A stretch of 64,000 nucleotides of DNA, from NCBI GenBank assembly GCA_001765415.1, contig CP017245.1:1116001-1180000 (forward strand), in the 5' to 3' direction. Position numbers and translations under genes: made by a program. Below the pieces are notes generated by a model. It saw nothing but the letters and a program-made list of their open reading frames with translations, was not told the origin of the DNA and ran no database searches. Positions 1 through 8,831 of the stretch are shown one piece after another. Source of the DNA: Candidatus Melainabacteria bacterium MEL.A1. GTDB lineage: Bacteria > Cyanobacteriota > Vampirovibrionia > Gastranaerophilales > Gastranaerophilaceae. Within the stretch, counting starts at the first letter, position 1. Every line of letters begins with the position of its first letter.

Positions 1-510
1 TCTTGATTCAGGCATTGGAATAAGTTTTATATTTCCGACACATTGCGCCTCATCACTTCTTCTTTGAGCAATTTGTAACAATCTTGTGCCTGTTCCTTCA
101 TAAAAATCAGTTTCTTTATTCCAAAATGGAGTATTTGGATTGGAATAATTTCTTAATTTATCAACAAATACGTGGCTTGGATCTTCTTTATAGATAAAAC
201 GGTTATAATCAAAGTACTTATTGATTTTGAGCATAATTTCACCAATAGTACCGCCTTCGTTATTTTTTAGAAAATATTTTTCGTTTCCGCAATCAAAATT
301 TTTGAAAACATTTACCAACTCTTCAGTTCCTTTTGTCACATTTTTCAAAAGAACATTCCCAATAAATCCTTCGCCCATCATTCCTATATTCATGTGTGTT
401 AAACGTTGCACCCCACAAAAAGACGGTGATTTCGCTTTGACAGAATTTTGAGCATAATTTTGGGTGTAATTAGGATAAATAAAATTATTTTGCGCACTAA
501 CTTTCATCAT
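1..510 (-). CDS. GNAT-like surface/effector-style protein, partial (C-terminus off left edge)
   Basis: An open minus-strand frame runs from an ATG at 510 to base 1 without a stop (170 codons), so the gene continues beyond the window. The first 40 residues are low-complexity, rich in Asn, Tyr and Gln, and contain KSPSFCGVQ. A later stretch, GTGTRLLQIAQRRSDE, resembles the acetyl-CoA-binding turn of GNAT acetyltransferases, but the catalytic half is not fully visible, so the family call is tentative. No signal peptide is seen. The PSF-x-G motif recurs in two other proteins of this window (17588-18652 and 55589-56005). No good ribosome-binding site is visible; a second ATG follows directly at 507. 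Confidence 0.6.
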   Translation of the reverse strand, partial: MMKVSAQNNFIYPNYTQNYAQNSVKAKSPSFCGVQRLTHMNIGMMGEGFIGNVLLKNVTKGTEELVNVFKNFDCGNEKYFLKNNEGGTIGEIMLKINKYFDYNRFIYKEDPSHVFVDKLRNYSNPNTPFWNKETDFYEGTGTRLLQIAQRRSDEAQCVGNIKLIPMPESR

Positions 511-648
511 ATCTTGTATAAATAATATGAATATTCAAAATTGCTTAATCATAAAAATTTTGTTAACAAATGTTTATTAAAGATATTTTAATGCTAAACT
601 TTACTTGTAAAAATTGTTTAGTTTTTATTACAAATTAAGGAGAAAAAT

Positions 649-1158
649 ATGATTAACGAAAAACTAGAAAAAGCTTTTAACTATCAAATTAACAGAGAAT
701 TGTATTCAGAATATTTATATCTTTCAATGCAAGCATATTTTGAAAGATTAAACTTAAAAGGCTTTGTAAACTGGATGACAGTACAAATTCAAGAAGAACA
801 CGCTCATGCTATGGGTATGTTTAACTATTTGAACCAAAGAGGTGGAAAAGTTGAACTTGATACAATTGAAAAACCTGAAATTGATTGGAGTTCTCCATTA
901 GAAGTTTTCGAACATATTTTGACACACGAAGAACTTGTTACATCATTGATTAATAAATTGATGGATGTTGCAGAAGAAACTAAAGATCGTGCTGCAATTT
1001 CGTTCTTGAACTGGTACTTGAAAGAACAAGTTGAAGAAGAAGACAATGTTGGAAATGTTCTTGCAACATTAAGGTTAATCGGAGATGATAAAAAAGCTTT
1101 ATTAATGCTTGATAAAGACCTTGCAACAAGAACTTTTGTTGCTCCTGTAATCGGTTAA
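649..1158 (+). CDS. ftnA: Bacterial non-haem ferritin
   Basis: This 169-residue protein has the length and four-helix pattern of bacterial ferritin, which oxidises Fe(II) and stores iron in a cytoplasmic 24-mer shell. The ferroxidase ligands are all in their family positions: Glu17, Glu50, His53, Glu94, Gln127 and Glu130. The start is well supported by AAGGAG seven bases upstream. It is a single-gene unit: the upstream gene points the other way and a terminator-like hairpin follows. No clear Fur box was recognised. A DtxR-type metal regulator is encoded at 20557-20973 and could be relevant, but nothing in the sequence links the two. Confidence 0.95.
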   Translation: MINEKLEKAFNYQINRELYSEYLYLSMQAYFERLNLKGFVNWMTVQIQEEHAHAMGMFNYLNQRGGKVELDTIEKPEIDWSSPLEVFEHILTHEELVTSLINKLMDVAEETKDRAAISFLNWYLKEQVEEEDNVGNVLATLRLIGDDKKALLMLDKDLATRTFVAPVIG

Positions 1159-1177
1159 TTCATTAATTTATAATTTC

Positions 1178-1230
1178 AAAATGAGATTTGTTTTTAAGGG
1201 AATTTTTTTCACATGCAAATCTCATTTTTT
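1178..1230 (+). terminator. Intrinsic terminator after ferritin
   Basis: A 13-bp inverted repeat, AAAATGAGATTTG (1178-1190) with CAAATCTCATTTT (1216-1228), encloses a 25-nt loop and runs into a T-tract. It lies between the ferritin stop and the next promoter. The loop is long, so strength is uncertain. Confidence 0.6.
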
Positions 1231-1234
1231 AGTT

Positions 1235-1240
1235 TATAAT
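1235..1240 (+). promoter_or_regulatory. -10 element of a probably leaderless gene
   Basis: A perfect TATAAT lies only 7 nt before the ATG of the YkgJ-type gene, and no Shine-Dalgarno sequence exists between them. Transcription starting at the usual distance would begin at or next to the start codon. Confidence 0.6.
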
Positions 1241-1247
1241 ATATACC

Positions 1248-1649
1248 ATGTTCGATTTCCTTTTTGTAATAATTAACGAAATCAGGTCGTATTTTGTGCC
1301 GGAAAGAGTTAGCTGCGAAATCACCGGCGAATGCAAAAAATGCGGAAAATGTTGTAACTATATGTACAGTTACGACACTTATACGGAAAAAGAGTTTAAA
1401 ATAATGCAGTTCCTATTTCCTGCCTACAAAAGATTTTATATAAAAGGAAAAGATGAAGAAGGAAATCTGATTTTTGCATGTAAACTGGTTACACCGGAAG
1501 GTTTGTGTTCGGATTATAAACACAGATTGCCAATGTGCAGAAAATATCCGCAAAAAAGAATTTTTTACAACGCAAAACTTCACGATGGCTGTGGTTACAA
1601 GGTTAATGTAAAAACATTTAAAGATTATTTAGACAAAAAATCCAAATAA
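1248..1649 (+). CDS. YkgJ-family cysteine cluster protein (putative Fe-S)
   Basis: This 133-residue protein carries CKKCGKCC near residue 27, followed by spaced cysteines in FACKLV, GLCSDY, PMCRKYP and DGCGY. This matches the zinc/iron-chelating YkgJ (UPF0153) pattern, C-x2-C-x2-CC plus four further Cys. The family is thought to bind an Fe-S cluster or metal, but its reaction is not established. A hydrophobic N-terminal stretch (FDFLFVIINEI) may be a short membrane anchor or part of the fold. It converges on, and abuts, the gene at 1650-2186. Translation probably starts without a leader (TATAAT at 1235-1240). Confidence 0.85.
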   Translation: MFDFLFVIINEIRSYFVPERVSCEITGECKKCGKCCNYMYSYDTYTEKEFKIMQFLFPAYKRFYIKGKDEEGNLIFACKLVTPEGLCSDYKHRLPMCRKYPQKRIFYNAKLHDGCGYKVNVKTFKDYLDKKSK

Positions 1650-2186
1650 CTATTTTAACTGTTTTGCCTCCTTATTAACCATTTCCATATATTTTTTATT
1701 ATGTTTTTCTGCAAATTCTATTGCGGCTTTTCTTGCATTTTCTTGTCCGTCAAGTTCTGATGAATAAAATCTTTTTGCAAACCCGAATTTTTCTAATCCT
1801 TGAGTTTTTGACTGTTTAAAAATTGCTGTATTATACTCATAATAATCTTTTGTAGGCGGGAAATTTATATAAGCCACCATTGCAGCATCAGGGTACAAAA
1901 GGACTGAAGCCCCCTTAGTTTCTTCCTGAATTTTATGCGCAAACTCTGCGACTGCCTCAGTTTCATTAGTCAAATCTGTAAGATTTTCAAGAATAATTTT
2001 TGTATGCCAATTTTCAATATTTTCGTCTTTCAAGTAATAACTGTAGCATTGATTTTTGCTATCAGGATTAGAAAGATAGTAAGTTTCTTTGTCAAATTTA
2101 ATTTTATTTTCCATTGCAACCCCCATAGATTGTGTAAGTAAAAGTATATTGAGTAAAATAGCAAATAGTTTAGCAAACTTTTTCAT
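1650..2186 (-). CDS. Secreted protein of unknown function
   Basis: This 178-residue protein has a clear signal peptide (MKKFAKLFAILLNILLL...) ending near residue 23, so it is probably exported to the periplasm or surface. The mature part is Lys/Glu/Tyr-rich with no recognised domain; it ends in a charged helix. A purine-rich AAAGGGGA precedes the start. It stands alone on its strand, its stop codon directly abutting that of the YkgJ gene. I do not recognise its family. Confidence 0.7.
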   Translation of the reverse strand: MKKFAKLFAILLNILLLTQSMGVAMENKIKFDKETYYLSNPDSKNQCYSYYLKDENIENWHTKIILENLTDLTNETEAVAEFAHKIQEETKGASVLLYPDAAMVAYINFPPTKDYYEYNTAIFKQSKTQGLEKFGFAKRFYSSELDGQENARKAAIEFAEKHNKKYMEMVNKEAKQLK

Positions 2187-2247
2187 TGTAAATCCCCTTT
2201 CGGATTTTAATTATTGTATAGTTTTATGTAAAAAACTATTACCCGCT

Positions 2248-2275
2248 TTGTTAATTTGAGAATTTATTGTATAAT
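2248..2275 (+). promoter_or_regulatory. Promoter of the rfbCBD operon
   Basis: TTGTTA (2248-2253), a 16-nt spacer, then TATAAT (2270-2275) lie about 30 nt upstream of the rfbC start codon at 2306. The arrangement fits a sigma-70-type promoter. Confidence 0.6.
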
Positions 2276-2305
2276 TTAATTAATTTATATGAGAGAAGGA
2301 GAATT

Positions 2306-2860
2306 ATGCCGTTTGAATTTGAAAGACAAAAAATAAAAGATGTAATTTTAGTAAAACCAAAAGTTTTTGGCGACAACAGAGGATTTTTTATGGAAACATA
2401 TAAAAAATCAGATTTTGTCGCAAACGGAATTGATGTTGAGTTTAACCAAGACAACCACTCAAAATCTTGCGCACACGTATTAAGAGGCTTACATTATCAA
2501 GAAGCTCCTTATGGTCAAGCAAAATTGGTAAGATGCGGTCGTGGCAGAATTTATGACGTTGCAGTAGATATTAGAGAAAATTCCGAAACTTTCGGACAAT
2601 ATGTAAAAGTTGAGTTATCAGAAGAAAACAAACATATGTTGTTTATTCCTGAGGGCTTTGCACACGGATTTGTTGTACTTTCAGATGAAGCAGAACTTCT
2701 TTACAAAGCTAGTGGAGAATATGCGCCACAAGCTGATAGAGGAGTTTTGTGGAACGACAAAGATATAAATATTGACTGGGAAATTGATTTTGACCCGATT
2801 TTATCTGAAAAAGATAAAGTTCAACCGAAATTGGCAGAAATAAAGAAGATAAAAGGATAA
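2306..2860 (+). CDS. rfbC: dTDP-4-dehydrorhamnose 3,5-epimerase
   Basis: This 184-residue cupin-fold epimerase is the second-to-last step of dTDP-L-rhamnose synthesis. The catalytic loop LRGLHYQ and the conserved FIPEGFAHGF segment are present, and the length is typical. The frame is open upstream to 2267, but the ATG at 2306 is preferred: it follows AGAAGGAG at proper spacing and gives the family's N-terminus, MPFEFERQ. It is the first gene of rfbC-rfbB-rfbD, with an 11-nt gap to rfbB. The product feeds cell-surface polysaccharide. Confidence 0.95.
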   Translation: MPFEFERQKIKDVILVKPKVFGDNRGFFMETYKKSDFVANGIDVEFNQDNHSKSCAHVLRGLHYQEAPYGQAKLVRCGRGRIYDVAVDIRENSETFGQYVKVELSEENKHMLFIPEGFAHGFVVLSDEAELLYKASGEYAPQADRGVLWNDKDINIDWEIDFDPILSEKDKVQPKLAEIKKIKG

Positions 2861-2871
2861 AAGGAGTAACA

Positions 2872-3846
2872 ATGACAACAATATTAGTTACAGGTGGAGC
2901 AGGATTTATCGGAAGTTGTTTTGTCAGACACATGCTCAAAACTCACCCTGACTACAAAATCATAAATCTGGATGCTTTAACATATTGTGGAAATTTGGAA
3001 AATCTTGATGATGTTAAAGACAATCCAAATTACAAGTTTGTACACGGAAATATTTGTGATAAAAAATTAGTTCCACAGTTGGTTGAACAAGTTGATGCAA
3101 TCGTAAATTTTGCCGCAGAATCTCACGTAGACAATTCTATCAAGCACCCTGAAATCTTTGTAGAAACAAATGTTCAAGGGACTTTAAATTTATTACAAGC
3201 GGCAAAAGAATTTAAAACAGAAAAGTATTTACAGGTTTCAACTGATGAAGTTTACGGAACATTAGGTAAAACAGGCTATTTTATGGAAACAACTCCACTT
3301 GCACCAAATAGCCCTTATTCAGCAAGTAAAGCAAGTGCAGATATGCTTGTAAGAGCTTATCACGAAACATATGGTATGCCTACATTAAATACAAGATGTT
3401 CAAACAACTACGGTCCATATCAATATCCTGAAAAACTTATTCCATTCTTTATTTCTCAATTATTAAAGGGTGAAAAAGTTCCTGTATATGGAGATGGTTT
3501 AAATGTAAGAGATTGGTTATATGTATATGACCATTGTTCAGCAATTGATACTGTTCTTCACAAGGGAAAAGTTGGAGAGGTTTACAATATTGGCGGACAT
3601 AATGAAAAAACTAATATGGAAATCACTCACTTAATCCTTGAAGCAATGGGCAAAGATGAAAGTTCTATAAAATATGTTCAGGACAGATTAGGTCACGACA
3701 AACGCTATGCAATTTGCAACGACAAAATCCAGTCAGAACTAGGTTGGGAACCATCTTTGACATTTGAAGAAGGTATCAAAATTACAATAGATTGGTACTT
3801 GAACAATCAAGAATGGATGAAAGCAATCGAAAATAAAAGGCATTAA
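2872..3846 (+). CDS. rfbB: dTDP-glucose 4,6-dehydratase
   Basis: A 324-residue extended short-chain dehydrogenase. The N-terminus holds the NAD-binding TGGAGFIGS; STDEVYG and the active-site YSASK follow, and the C-terminal half has the sugar-nucleotide-binding pattern. It converts dTDP-glucose to dTDP-4-keto-6-deoxyglucose, the first dedicated step after RfbA. AAAGGAG precedes the ATG. The gene sits between rfbC and rfbD in the same operon. No glucose-1-phosphate thymidylyltransferase gene (rfbA) is present in the window, so it must lie elsewhere. Confidence 0.96.
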   Translation: MTTILVTGGAGFIGSCFVRHMLKTHPDYKIINLDALTYCGNLENLDDVKDNPNYKFVHGNICDKKLVPQLVEQVDAIVNFAAESHVDNSIKHPEIFVETNVQGTLNLLQAAKEFKTEKYLQVSTDEVYGTLGKTGYFMETTPLAPNSPYSASKASADMLVRAYHETYGMPTLNTRCSNNYGPYQYPEKLIPFFISQLLKGEKVPVYGDGLNVRDWLYVYDHCSAIDTVLHKGKVGEVYNIGGHNEKTNMEITHLILEAMGKDESSIKYVQDRLGHDKRYAICNDKIQSELGWEPSLTFEEGIKITIDWYLNNQEWMKAIENKRH

Positions 3847-3872
3847 ATATATTACGCCGGAGAAAGGGAAAA

Positions 3873-4691
3873 ATGAAAATACTTGTTACAGGGGCTAAAG
3901 GAATGCTAGGGCAAGATTTATGCCCGATATTAGAAGATAGTGGAGCATTTGTTATTGAAACAGATGTTGACACAATGGATATTACAAACGCAGAACAGGT
4001 GAAACAGGTTTTAACTGACATTCATCCGGATGTTGTTGTTCATTGCGCCGCTTATACAAATGTTGATAAAGCAGAAGAAGATTTGAAAACTGCCGAACTT
4101 ATCAACGTTACAGGAACAGAAAATATTGCAGAAGCCTGCGGAAAATTAGGAATTACACTTGTTTATATTTCAACAGATTACGTTTTCAATGGAACTAAAC
4201 AAGAGCCTTACACTCCGCAAGACAGACCTGATCCGATAAATAATTACGGATTAACTAAATATGAAGGAGAAGAGGCGGTAAGAAGCCTTTGTGAAAAACA
4301 CTATATCGCACGTACAAGCTGGTTATACGGTCATCATGGCAAAAACTTTGTTGAAACAATGATTGGTTTGGCAGACAGAGCAGAAGTTAAAGTTGTTGAT
4401 GATCAAGTTGGATGTCCAACTTGGACTGTAGAACTTGCAAATGGAATAGTGAAATTATTATCAAAACCTTACGGGACTTATCACGTATGCGGTTCTGGTT
4501 CAACAAGTTGGTACGGATTTGCAAAAGAAATTTTTGCTCAAGCAGGATTAGATGTAAATCTTCAACCTTGCACAACTGCAGAATTTCCACGCCCTGCCAA
4601 ACGCCCTGCACATAGTGTTATGGATAATAACGGAATTTGTAGAAACTGGCAAGCAGCATTACACGATTATATTGAATTAAGACAAGACTAA
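3873..4691 (+). CDS. rfbD: dTDP-4-dehydrorhamnose reductase
   Basis: A 272-residue NADPH-dependent reductase that completes dTDP-L-rhamnose. The Rossmann motif VTGAKGMLGQDL opens the protein, followed by STDYVFNG and the catalytic YGLTKYEGE. A GGAGAAAGGG ribosome-binding region lies upstream of the ATG. It is the last gene of the three-gene rhamnose operon; the following penicillin-binding protein gene is on the same strand after a 60-nt gap and may be co-transcribed. Confidence 0.95.
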   Translation: MKILVTGAKGMLGQDLCPILEDSGAFVIETDVDTMDITNAEQVKQVLTDIHPDVVVHCAAYTNVDKAEEDLKTAELINVTGTENIAEACGKLGITLVYISTDYVFNGTKQEPYTPQDRPDPINNYGLTKYEGEEAVRSLCEKHYIARTSWLYGHHGKNFVETMIGLADRAEVKVVDDQVGCPTWTVELANGIVKLLSKPYGTYHVCGSGSTSWYGFAKEIFAQAGLDVNLQPCTTAEFPRPAKRPAHSVMDNNGICRNWQAALHDYIELRQD

Positions 4692-4751
4692 TCATTGTAA
4701 TTTGCGAATAAAACACTTTTATAATAAAATTGTCCCTAACAAGGAGTATTC

Positions 4752-6902
4752 ATGTCAAAATATTACGTAAGAAAAAATTATACTGCCAAAGAGATGGCAA
4801 GAGCAAATATATCAAAGAGTTCTAAGAGAAAAAACGGTGGCTTTTTCTCAACAATAAGATTTATTTTTATAATGAGTTGCGCTTGCGCATTAGCCGGTGT
4901 TGCTTCTTTAGAACTTTATTTATCATCACTTCCGCCAATCAACAATTTGGAACAATTTAAACCAAATATTGTTACCAAAATTTATTCAGGTGATGGCGAA
5001 ATCATCAAGACATTTACGGCTTATACTTACGAAAAAATTGACTTGAAAGATATTCCTGACAATTTGAAAAAAGCATTAATTGCAACAGAAGATAAAAACT
5101 TCTACCGCCATCACGGCTATGACATCACAGGTTTGGCACGTTCTACTTTGCAAAACGTAATTGCTGGTCATGTTGTTCAAGGTGCAAGTACAATTACCCA
5201 ACAGTTGGCAAGGGTTCTTTTCCTTAACAACGAAAGAACTTTTGACAGAAAATTGAAAGAATTGTTCATTGCAGCAAGAATTGAAAAAACAATTTCTAAA
5301 GATCAAATTCTTGAAATGTATATGAACAACGTATATCTAGGCGCAGGTGCTTATGGTGTTGAAGGTGCTGCGCAAATATATTTTGACAAACATTTGAAAG
5401 ATTGTGACTTGGCAGAACTTGCACTAATTGCGGGCTTGCCACAAGCTCCATCCGTTTACAATCCATTCAACAATATGGATTTGGCGGTTAAAAGACGTAA
5501 TCAGGTTCTTACAAGAATGTATAAAATGAGATACATTACAACTGAAGAATACGAAAAAGCAAAAGAAGAAAAGGTTCACCTTGCAAAAGTTCCTCAATTC
5601 TATACAACTAATAAAGCTCCGTATTTTTGTGATTACGTAATGAAAGAATTGGAAAGATTAGGCTTTGACGAAACAGAAATTTCTCAAGGCGGATATAAGG
5701 TAGTTACAACCCTTGATTACAAAGCTCAAAAAGCAGCCAATGAAGCTATTTTAAGAAACCTTAGAGGTTGGGGCTTAGGCGGAGAGAAAAACCAAGCTGC
5801 AGTATTCTCATTTAGCCCGATTGACGGAAAAATTCTCGTATATTCAGGCGGAAAAGATTATACAAAGAGCCAATATGATAGGGTTACTCAGGCAGTTAGA
5901 CCACCGGGATCTTCTTTCAAACCTATCGTTTATGCCGCAGCAATGGAAAAAGGTATTTCTCCAAACGATATGATTGAAGACAGACCTTTGACAATCGGTC
6001 AGTGGTCACCTAGAAATTACGGTAACAAATACAGAGGTAAAATTCCTGTATATACGGCTTTGATGGTATCTTCTAATGTTTGTGCCGCAAGATTAATTAA
6101 AGAAGTTGGTATTCGTTCAGTAATCCAAACTGCAAGAGTTTTAGGAATTGAAACTCCATTAGAATATGACTATACAATCGCTTTGGGTTCAAACGGTGTA
6201 AAATTGTTTGAGTTTACAAGAGCTTATGGAGCTTTTGCAAACGGCGGTTATGTCGTTCAACCTTACGCAATCGAAAGAGTTGAAACTTCTCGTGGAAAAG
6301 TTGTTTACAAAGCTCCAAAAACGAAAATTACTCACCAATTGAGTATGAATACCGCAGCAGAAATGACTGCAATGATGAAAACAGTTATTACAAACGGCAC
6401 AGGTCGTGCTGCAAACATAGGAAAACCGGCTGCCGGCAAAACAGGAACAACTGACGATAACAAAGATGCTTACTTTATGGGATATACTCCAAACATTGTT
6501 ACAGGTGTTTGGGTAGGAAACGATGATAACACCGTTATGAACAAATCCATTCAAGGTGGTACAGTTCCGGCACTTATTTGGAAAGATGTAATGAAAGTTG
6601 CAACAGAACCTTATGGAAAAGCTGAATTTAATTACCCTCAAGTAGAATTAGTTCCATTCGGTTCAGTAAATCCAAATAAAGTTATTGGCGATACCGCTGC
6701 CAAACCTAAACAGGAAGAACAAGAAGAAATTGATTTAAACGAAACAGAACCGGTTTTACCAGAATCTGTAAGAAAAATCGATCAACAACAAAAACCTATT
6801 CAAAATCAAACCCCAAAACCGGCAGCAGCGGTAACAACAAAACCTCAAACTACTGCAGCTCCAGTTCCAATTCCAATGGCAGTACCTGAAGGGGTAAGAT
6901 AA
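4752..6902 (+). CDS. Class A penicillin-binding protein (glycosyltransferase-transpeptidase)
   Basis: A 716-residue bifunctional peptidoglycan synthase of the PBP1A type. A short basic cytoplasmic tail and one membrane helix (about residues 35-57) precede the GT51 glycosyltransferase domain with EDKNFYRHHG and GASTITQQLAR. The transpeptidase follows, with SSFK (Ser387 nucleophile), SSN and KTGTT. The C-terminal 80 residues are an Asp/Glu- then Pro/Gln/Thr-rich tail of the kind that extends to partner proteins or the wall. AAGGAG supports the start. Its position beside the rhamnose genes gives an envelope-biogenesis context. Confidence 0.95.
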   Translation: MSKYYVRKNYTAKEMARANISKSSKRKNGGFFSTIRFIFIMSCACALAGVASLELYLSSLPPINNLEQFKPNIVTKIYSGDGEIIKTFTAYTYEKIDLKDIPDNLKKALIATEDKNFYRHHGYDITGLARSTLQNVIAGHVVQGASTITQQLARVLFLNNERTFDRKLKELFIAARIEKTISKDQILEMYMNNVYLGAGAYGVEGAAQIYFDKHLKDCDLAELALIAGLPQAPSVYNPFNNMDLAVKRRNQVLTRMYKMRYITTEEYEKAKEEKVHLAKVPQFYTTNKAPYFCDYVMKELERLGFDETEISQGGYKVVTTLDYKAQKAANEAILRNLRGWGLGGEKNQAAVFSFSPIDGKILVYSGGKDYTKSQYDRVTQAVRPPGSSFKPIVYAAAMEKGISPNDMIEDRPLTIGQWSPRNYGNKYRGKIPVYTALMVSSNVCAARLIKEVGIRSVIQTARVLGIETPLEYDYTIALGSNGVKLFEFTRAYGAFANGGYVVQPYAIERVETSRGKVVYKAPKTKITHQLSMNTAAEMTAMMKTVITNGTGRAANIGKPAAGKTGTTDDNKDAYFMGYTPNIVTGVWVGNDDNTVMNKSIQGGTVPALIWKDVMKVATEPYGKAEFNYPQVELVPFGSVNPNKVIGDTAAKPKQEEQEEIDLNETEPVLPESVRKIDQQQKPIQNQTPKPAAAVTTKPQTTAAPVPIPMAVPEGVR

Positions 6903-7095
6903 GCAGTTATTTGTTAGATGCGTGGATGCAAAGATAGATGCGTAGGCGTTATCAAAAGAAGCCAATAAGACAATAGGACTATAGGGCGACAAGAAATTAC
7001 TAAGCATGAAAAAGTAATTTTCCTCCCTAATGAGGGATGTGTAGGTGGGTGCTGGTTAACCTACCTCAACATCGAATTTCCAATGAAAGGACAAA
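6903..7095. repeat. Intergenic region with dispersed short hairpins
   Basis: The 193-nt gap between the PBP and rnhC carries the degenerate phrase TAGGACTATAGGGCGA (similar text recurs near 60,340), a small hairpin TCCCT-AATG-AGGGA (7024-7037), and GTAGGT...ACCTAC (7041-7064), related to the hairpins at 53393-53418 and 63777-63796. No gene is seen. Confidence 0.5.
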
Positions 7096-7728
7096 ATGAC
7101 AGAATTTATAGCACATATCGGAACAGATGAATCCGGTAAAGGAGATTTTTTCGGGCCTTTAGTTATTGCCGGAGTTTTGGCTGATGAAAAATCTGCTCAA
7201 TATTTCAGAGAATTGGGGATTAAAGATAGTAAAAAATTATCTGATAAAAAAATGTTAATGCTTGCTGCAGAAATAAAAAAAACTGCGCCGCATTCGATTA
7301 TTGCAATTTCAAATTCTAAATATAATGAACTTTATTCAAACATAAAAAACTTGAACAAATTGTTAGCGTGGGGACATGCCAGAGCAATTGAAAATATTCT
7401 TGAACACAATCATTGTGAATACGCTTTGTCTGACAAATTTGGGGATGAAAAATTAATCCAATCAGCATTAATGAAAAATGGAAGAAATATTCACTTGGAG
7501 CAAATGTGTAAAGCAGAAAGCGATATTGCAGTAGCCGCAGCATCAGTTTTGGCTAGAGCGACTTTTGTTGAAAAAATGCAAGCAATGGAAGCAACTTACG
7601 GCTTGAAATTCCAAAAAGGTTGTTCAGGGTTAGTCAAAAATGTTGCAGCCGAATTTATTGCAAAATATGGCAAAGATCGCCTAAAAGAAGTCTGCAAAGC
7701 ACATTTTAAAACTTATAATGAAGTGTAA
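7096..7728 (+). CDS. rnhC: Ribonuclease HIII-type, catalytic domain only
   Basis: This 210-residue protein begins with the type 2 RNase H signature GTDESGKGDFFGPLVIAG, in which Asp and Glu are metal ligands, as in RNase HIII. A third acidic position is in ALSDKFGD and a fourth in AESDIAVAAAS. It should cleave the RNA strand of RNA-DNA hybrids. RNase HIII proteins are usually about 300 residues with an N-terminal TBP-like substrate-binding domain; that domain is absent here, and the gene starts immediately at the catalytic core. AAAGGAC precedes the ATG, so the short start looks genuine. RNase HII cannot be excluded, but the GKGDFFGP motif favours HIII. Confidence 0.85.
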   Translation: MTEFIAHIGTDESGKGDFFGPLVIAGVLADEKSAQYFRELGIKDSKKLSDKKMLMLAAEIKKTAPHSIIAISNSKYNELYSNIKNLNKLLAWGHARAIENILEHNHCEYALSDKFGDEKLIQSALMKNGRNIHLEQMCKAESDIAVAAASVLARATFVEKMQAMEATYGLKFQKGCSGLVKNVAAEFIAKYGKDRLKEVCKAHFKTYNEV

Positions 7729-7821
7729 ATAATTAATTCTTTGATATATCCATGCCATATTTATATTATTTATAAAATAATACAGTATAATAACATGTAG
7801 TACTTTATAGGAGTAAATAAT

Positions 7822-8763
7822 ATGAATGATCATCAACAAGCACAATTAAAAAATCTATTAGCAGATCTTGGCGTAACAAATATTCCAGATCTTAGCACTA
7901 TGACAAATGAAGAATTACGTCAATATCTTAAAGCAACTTTTGTAGAAATATTACTGAATTACAAAAATGCTAGTTTTGTGGAAAAAGCTTTTTGTCTAAA
8001 AGAATTACTAATACCACATTCTATTTTCCAGTATAGATCTTTTGATGATGCGGGGTATAAAGTTGAATCACTAAAAAAGAATTATGTATGGTTATCAATG
8101 CCAAAAGACTTTAACGACCCTTACGATTGTGCTGGCTGCTTTGATATGGAAAAAACACTAGAAAATTTATTGCGAGAAAAACAGCAAAATAGAGATATTT
8201 CCAAAATATTAAGTAGCCATAAAATTTTTTCCAACACAACTCAAGAAATTTTAGAAAATAGTCGAGCAAAATTAAAAAATGCATTACAACAAAAAGTCAA
8301 AATTTCTTGTTTTTCAGAAACATATAATAATATTTTGATGTGGTCACACTACGCACAAAACCATACAGGATTTTGCATTGAATATAATATTTCAAATTTA
8401 GAACTTACCAATTCATTTAAAAAGCAATTATTTCCTGTTTTTTATACTCCAAAACCAATAGATATGAGTAAAGCTATACTATCCAAACAAAAAGAAATAT
8501 TCGAAAATATTTTAATAATAAATAAAAGCGAAGATTGGAAATACGAAAGGGAATGGAGATATATCACATCTTCAGAAGATGATAGTAAATTCATTATGCC
8601 AGTAAAACCGAAAGCGATATATCTTGGAACAAAAATTTCCGAAAAAAATAAAAATATTATGTTAGAAATTGCAAATAACGAATACCAAATACCGTGTTAT
8701 GAATTGCAACAACAAATGAACTCTTTTAAACTTGAAATTGCTCGAAATCTTTCACTTTTATAA
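7822..8763 (+). CDS. DUF2971 domain protein
   Basis: A 313-residue soluble protein. After an N-terminal helical segment, residues from about 75 show the DUF2971 layout: an IFQYRSF start, SMPKDFNDPYDC, then ISCFSETYNNILMWSHYAQ and GFCIEYN, ending with EREWR and a conserved charged tail. The family's biochemical function is not established; such proteins often occur in defence or phage-related contexts. TAGGAG precedes the start. It is a monocistronic insertion between rnhC and a two-component system. A second, divergent DUF2971 protein is encoded at 56818-57726. Confidence 0.8.
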   Translation: MNDHQQAQLKNLLADLGVTNIPDLSTMTNEELRQYLKATFVEILLNYKNASFVEKAFCLKELLIPHSIFQYRSFDDAGYKVESLKKNYVWLSMPKDFNDPYDCAGCFDMEKTLENLLREKQQNRDISKILSSHKIFSNTTQEILENSRAKLKNALQQKVKISCFSETYNNILMWSHYAQNHTGFCIEYNISNLELTNSFKKQLFPVFYTPKPIDMSKAILSKQKEIFENILIINKSEDWKYEREWRYITSSEDDSKFIMPVKPKAIYLGTKISEKNKNIMLEIANNEYQIPCYELQQQMNSFKLEIARNLSLL

Positions 8764-8781
8764 ACATTTCTTTATAATCAA

Positions 8782-8808
8782 TTGAAATAACGCAAAATGT
8801 TGTATAAT
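8782..8808 (+). promoter_or_regulatory. Promoter of the two-component operon
   Basis: TTGAAA (8782-8787), a 15-nt spacer and TATAAT (8803-8808) precede the response regulator ATG by 23 nt, leaving room for the AAAGGGAT ribosome-binding site. Confidence 0.5.
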
Positions 8809-8831
8809 ATTATGGTACAAAAGGGATAAAT

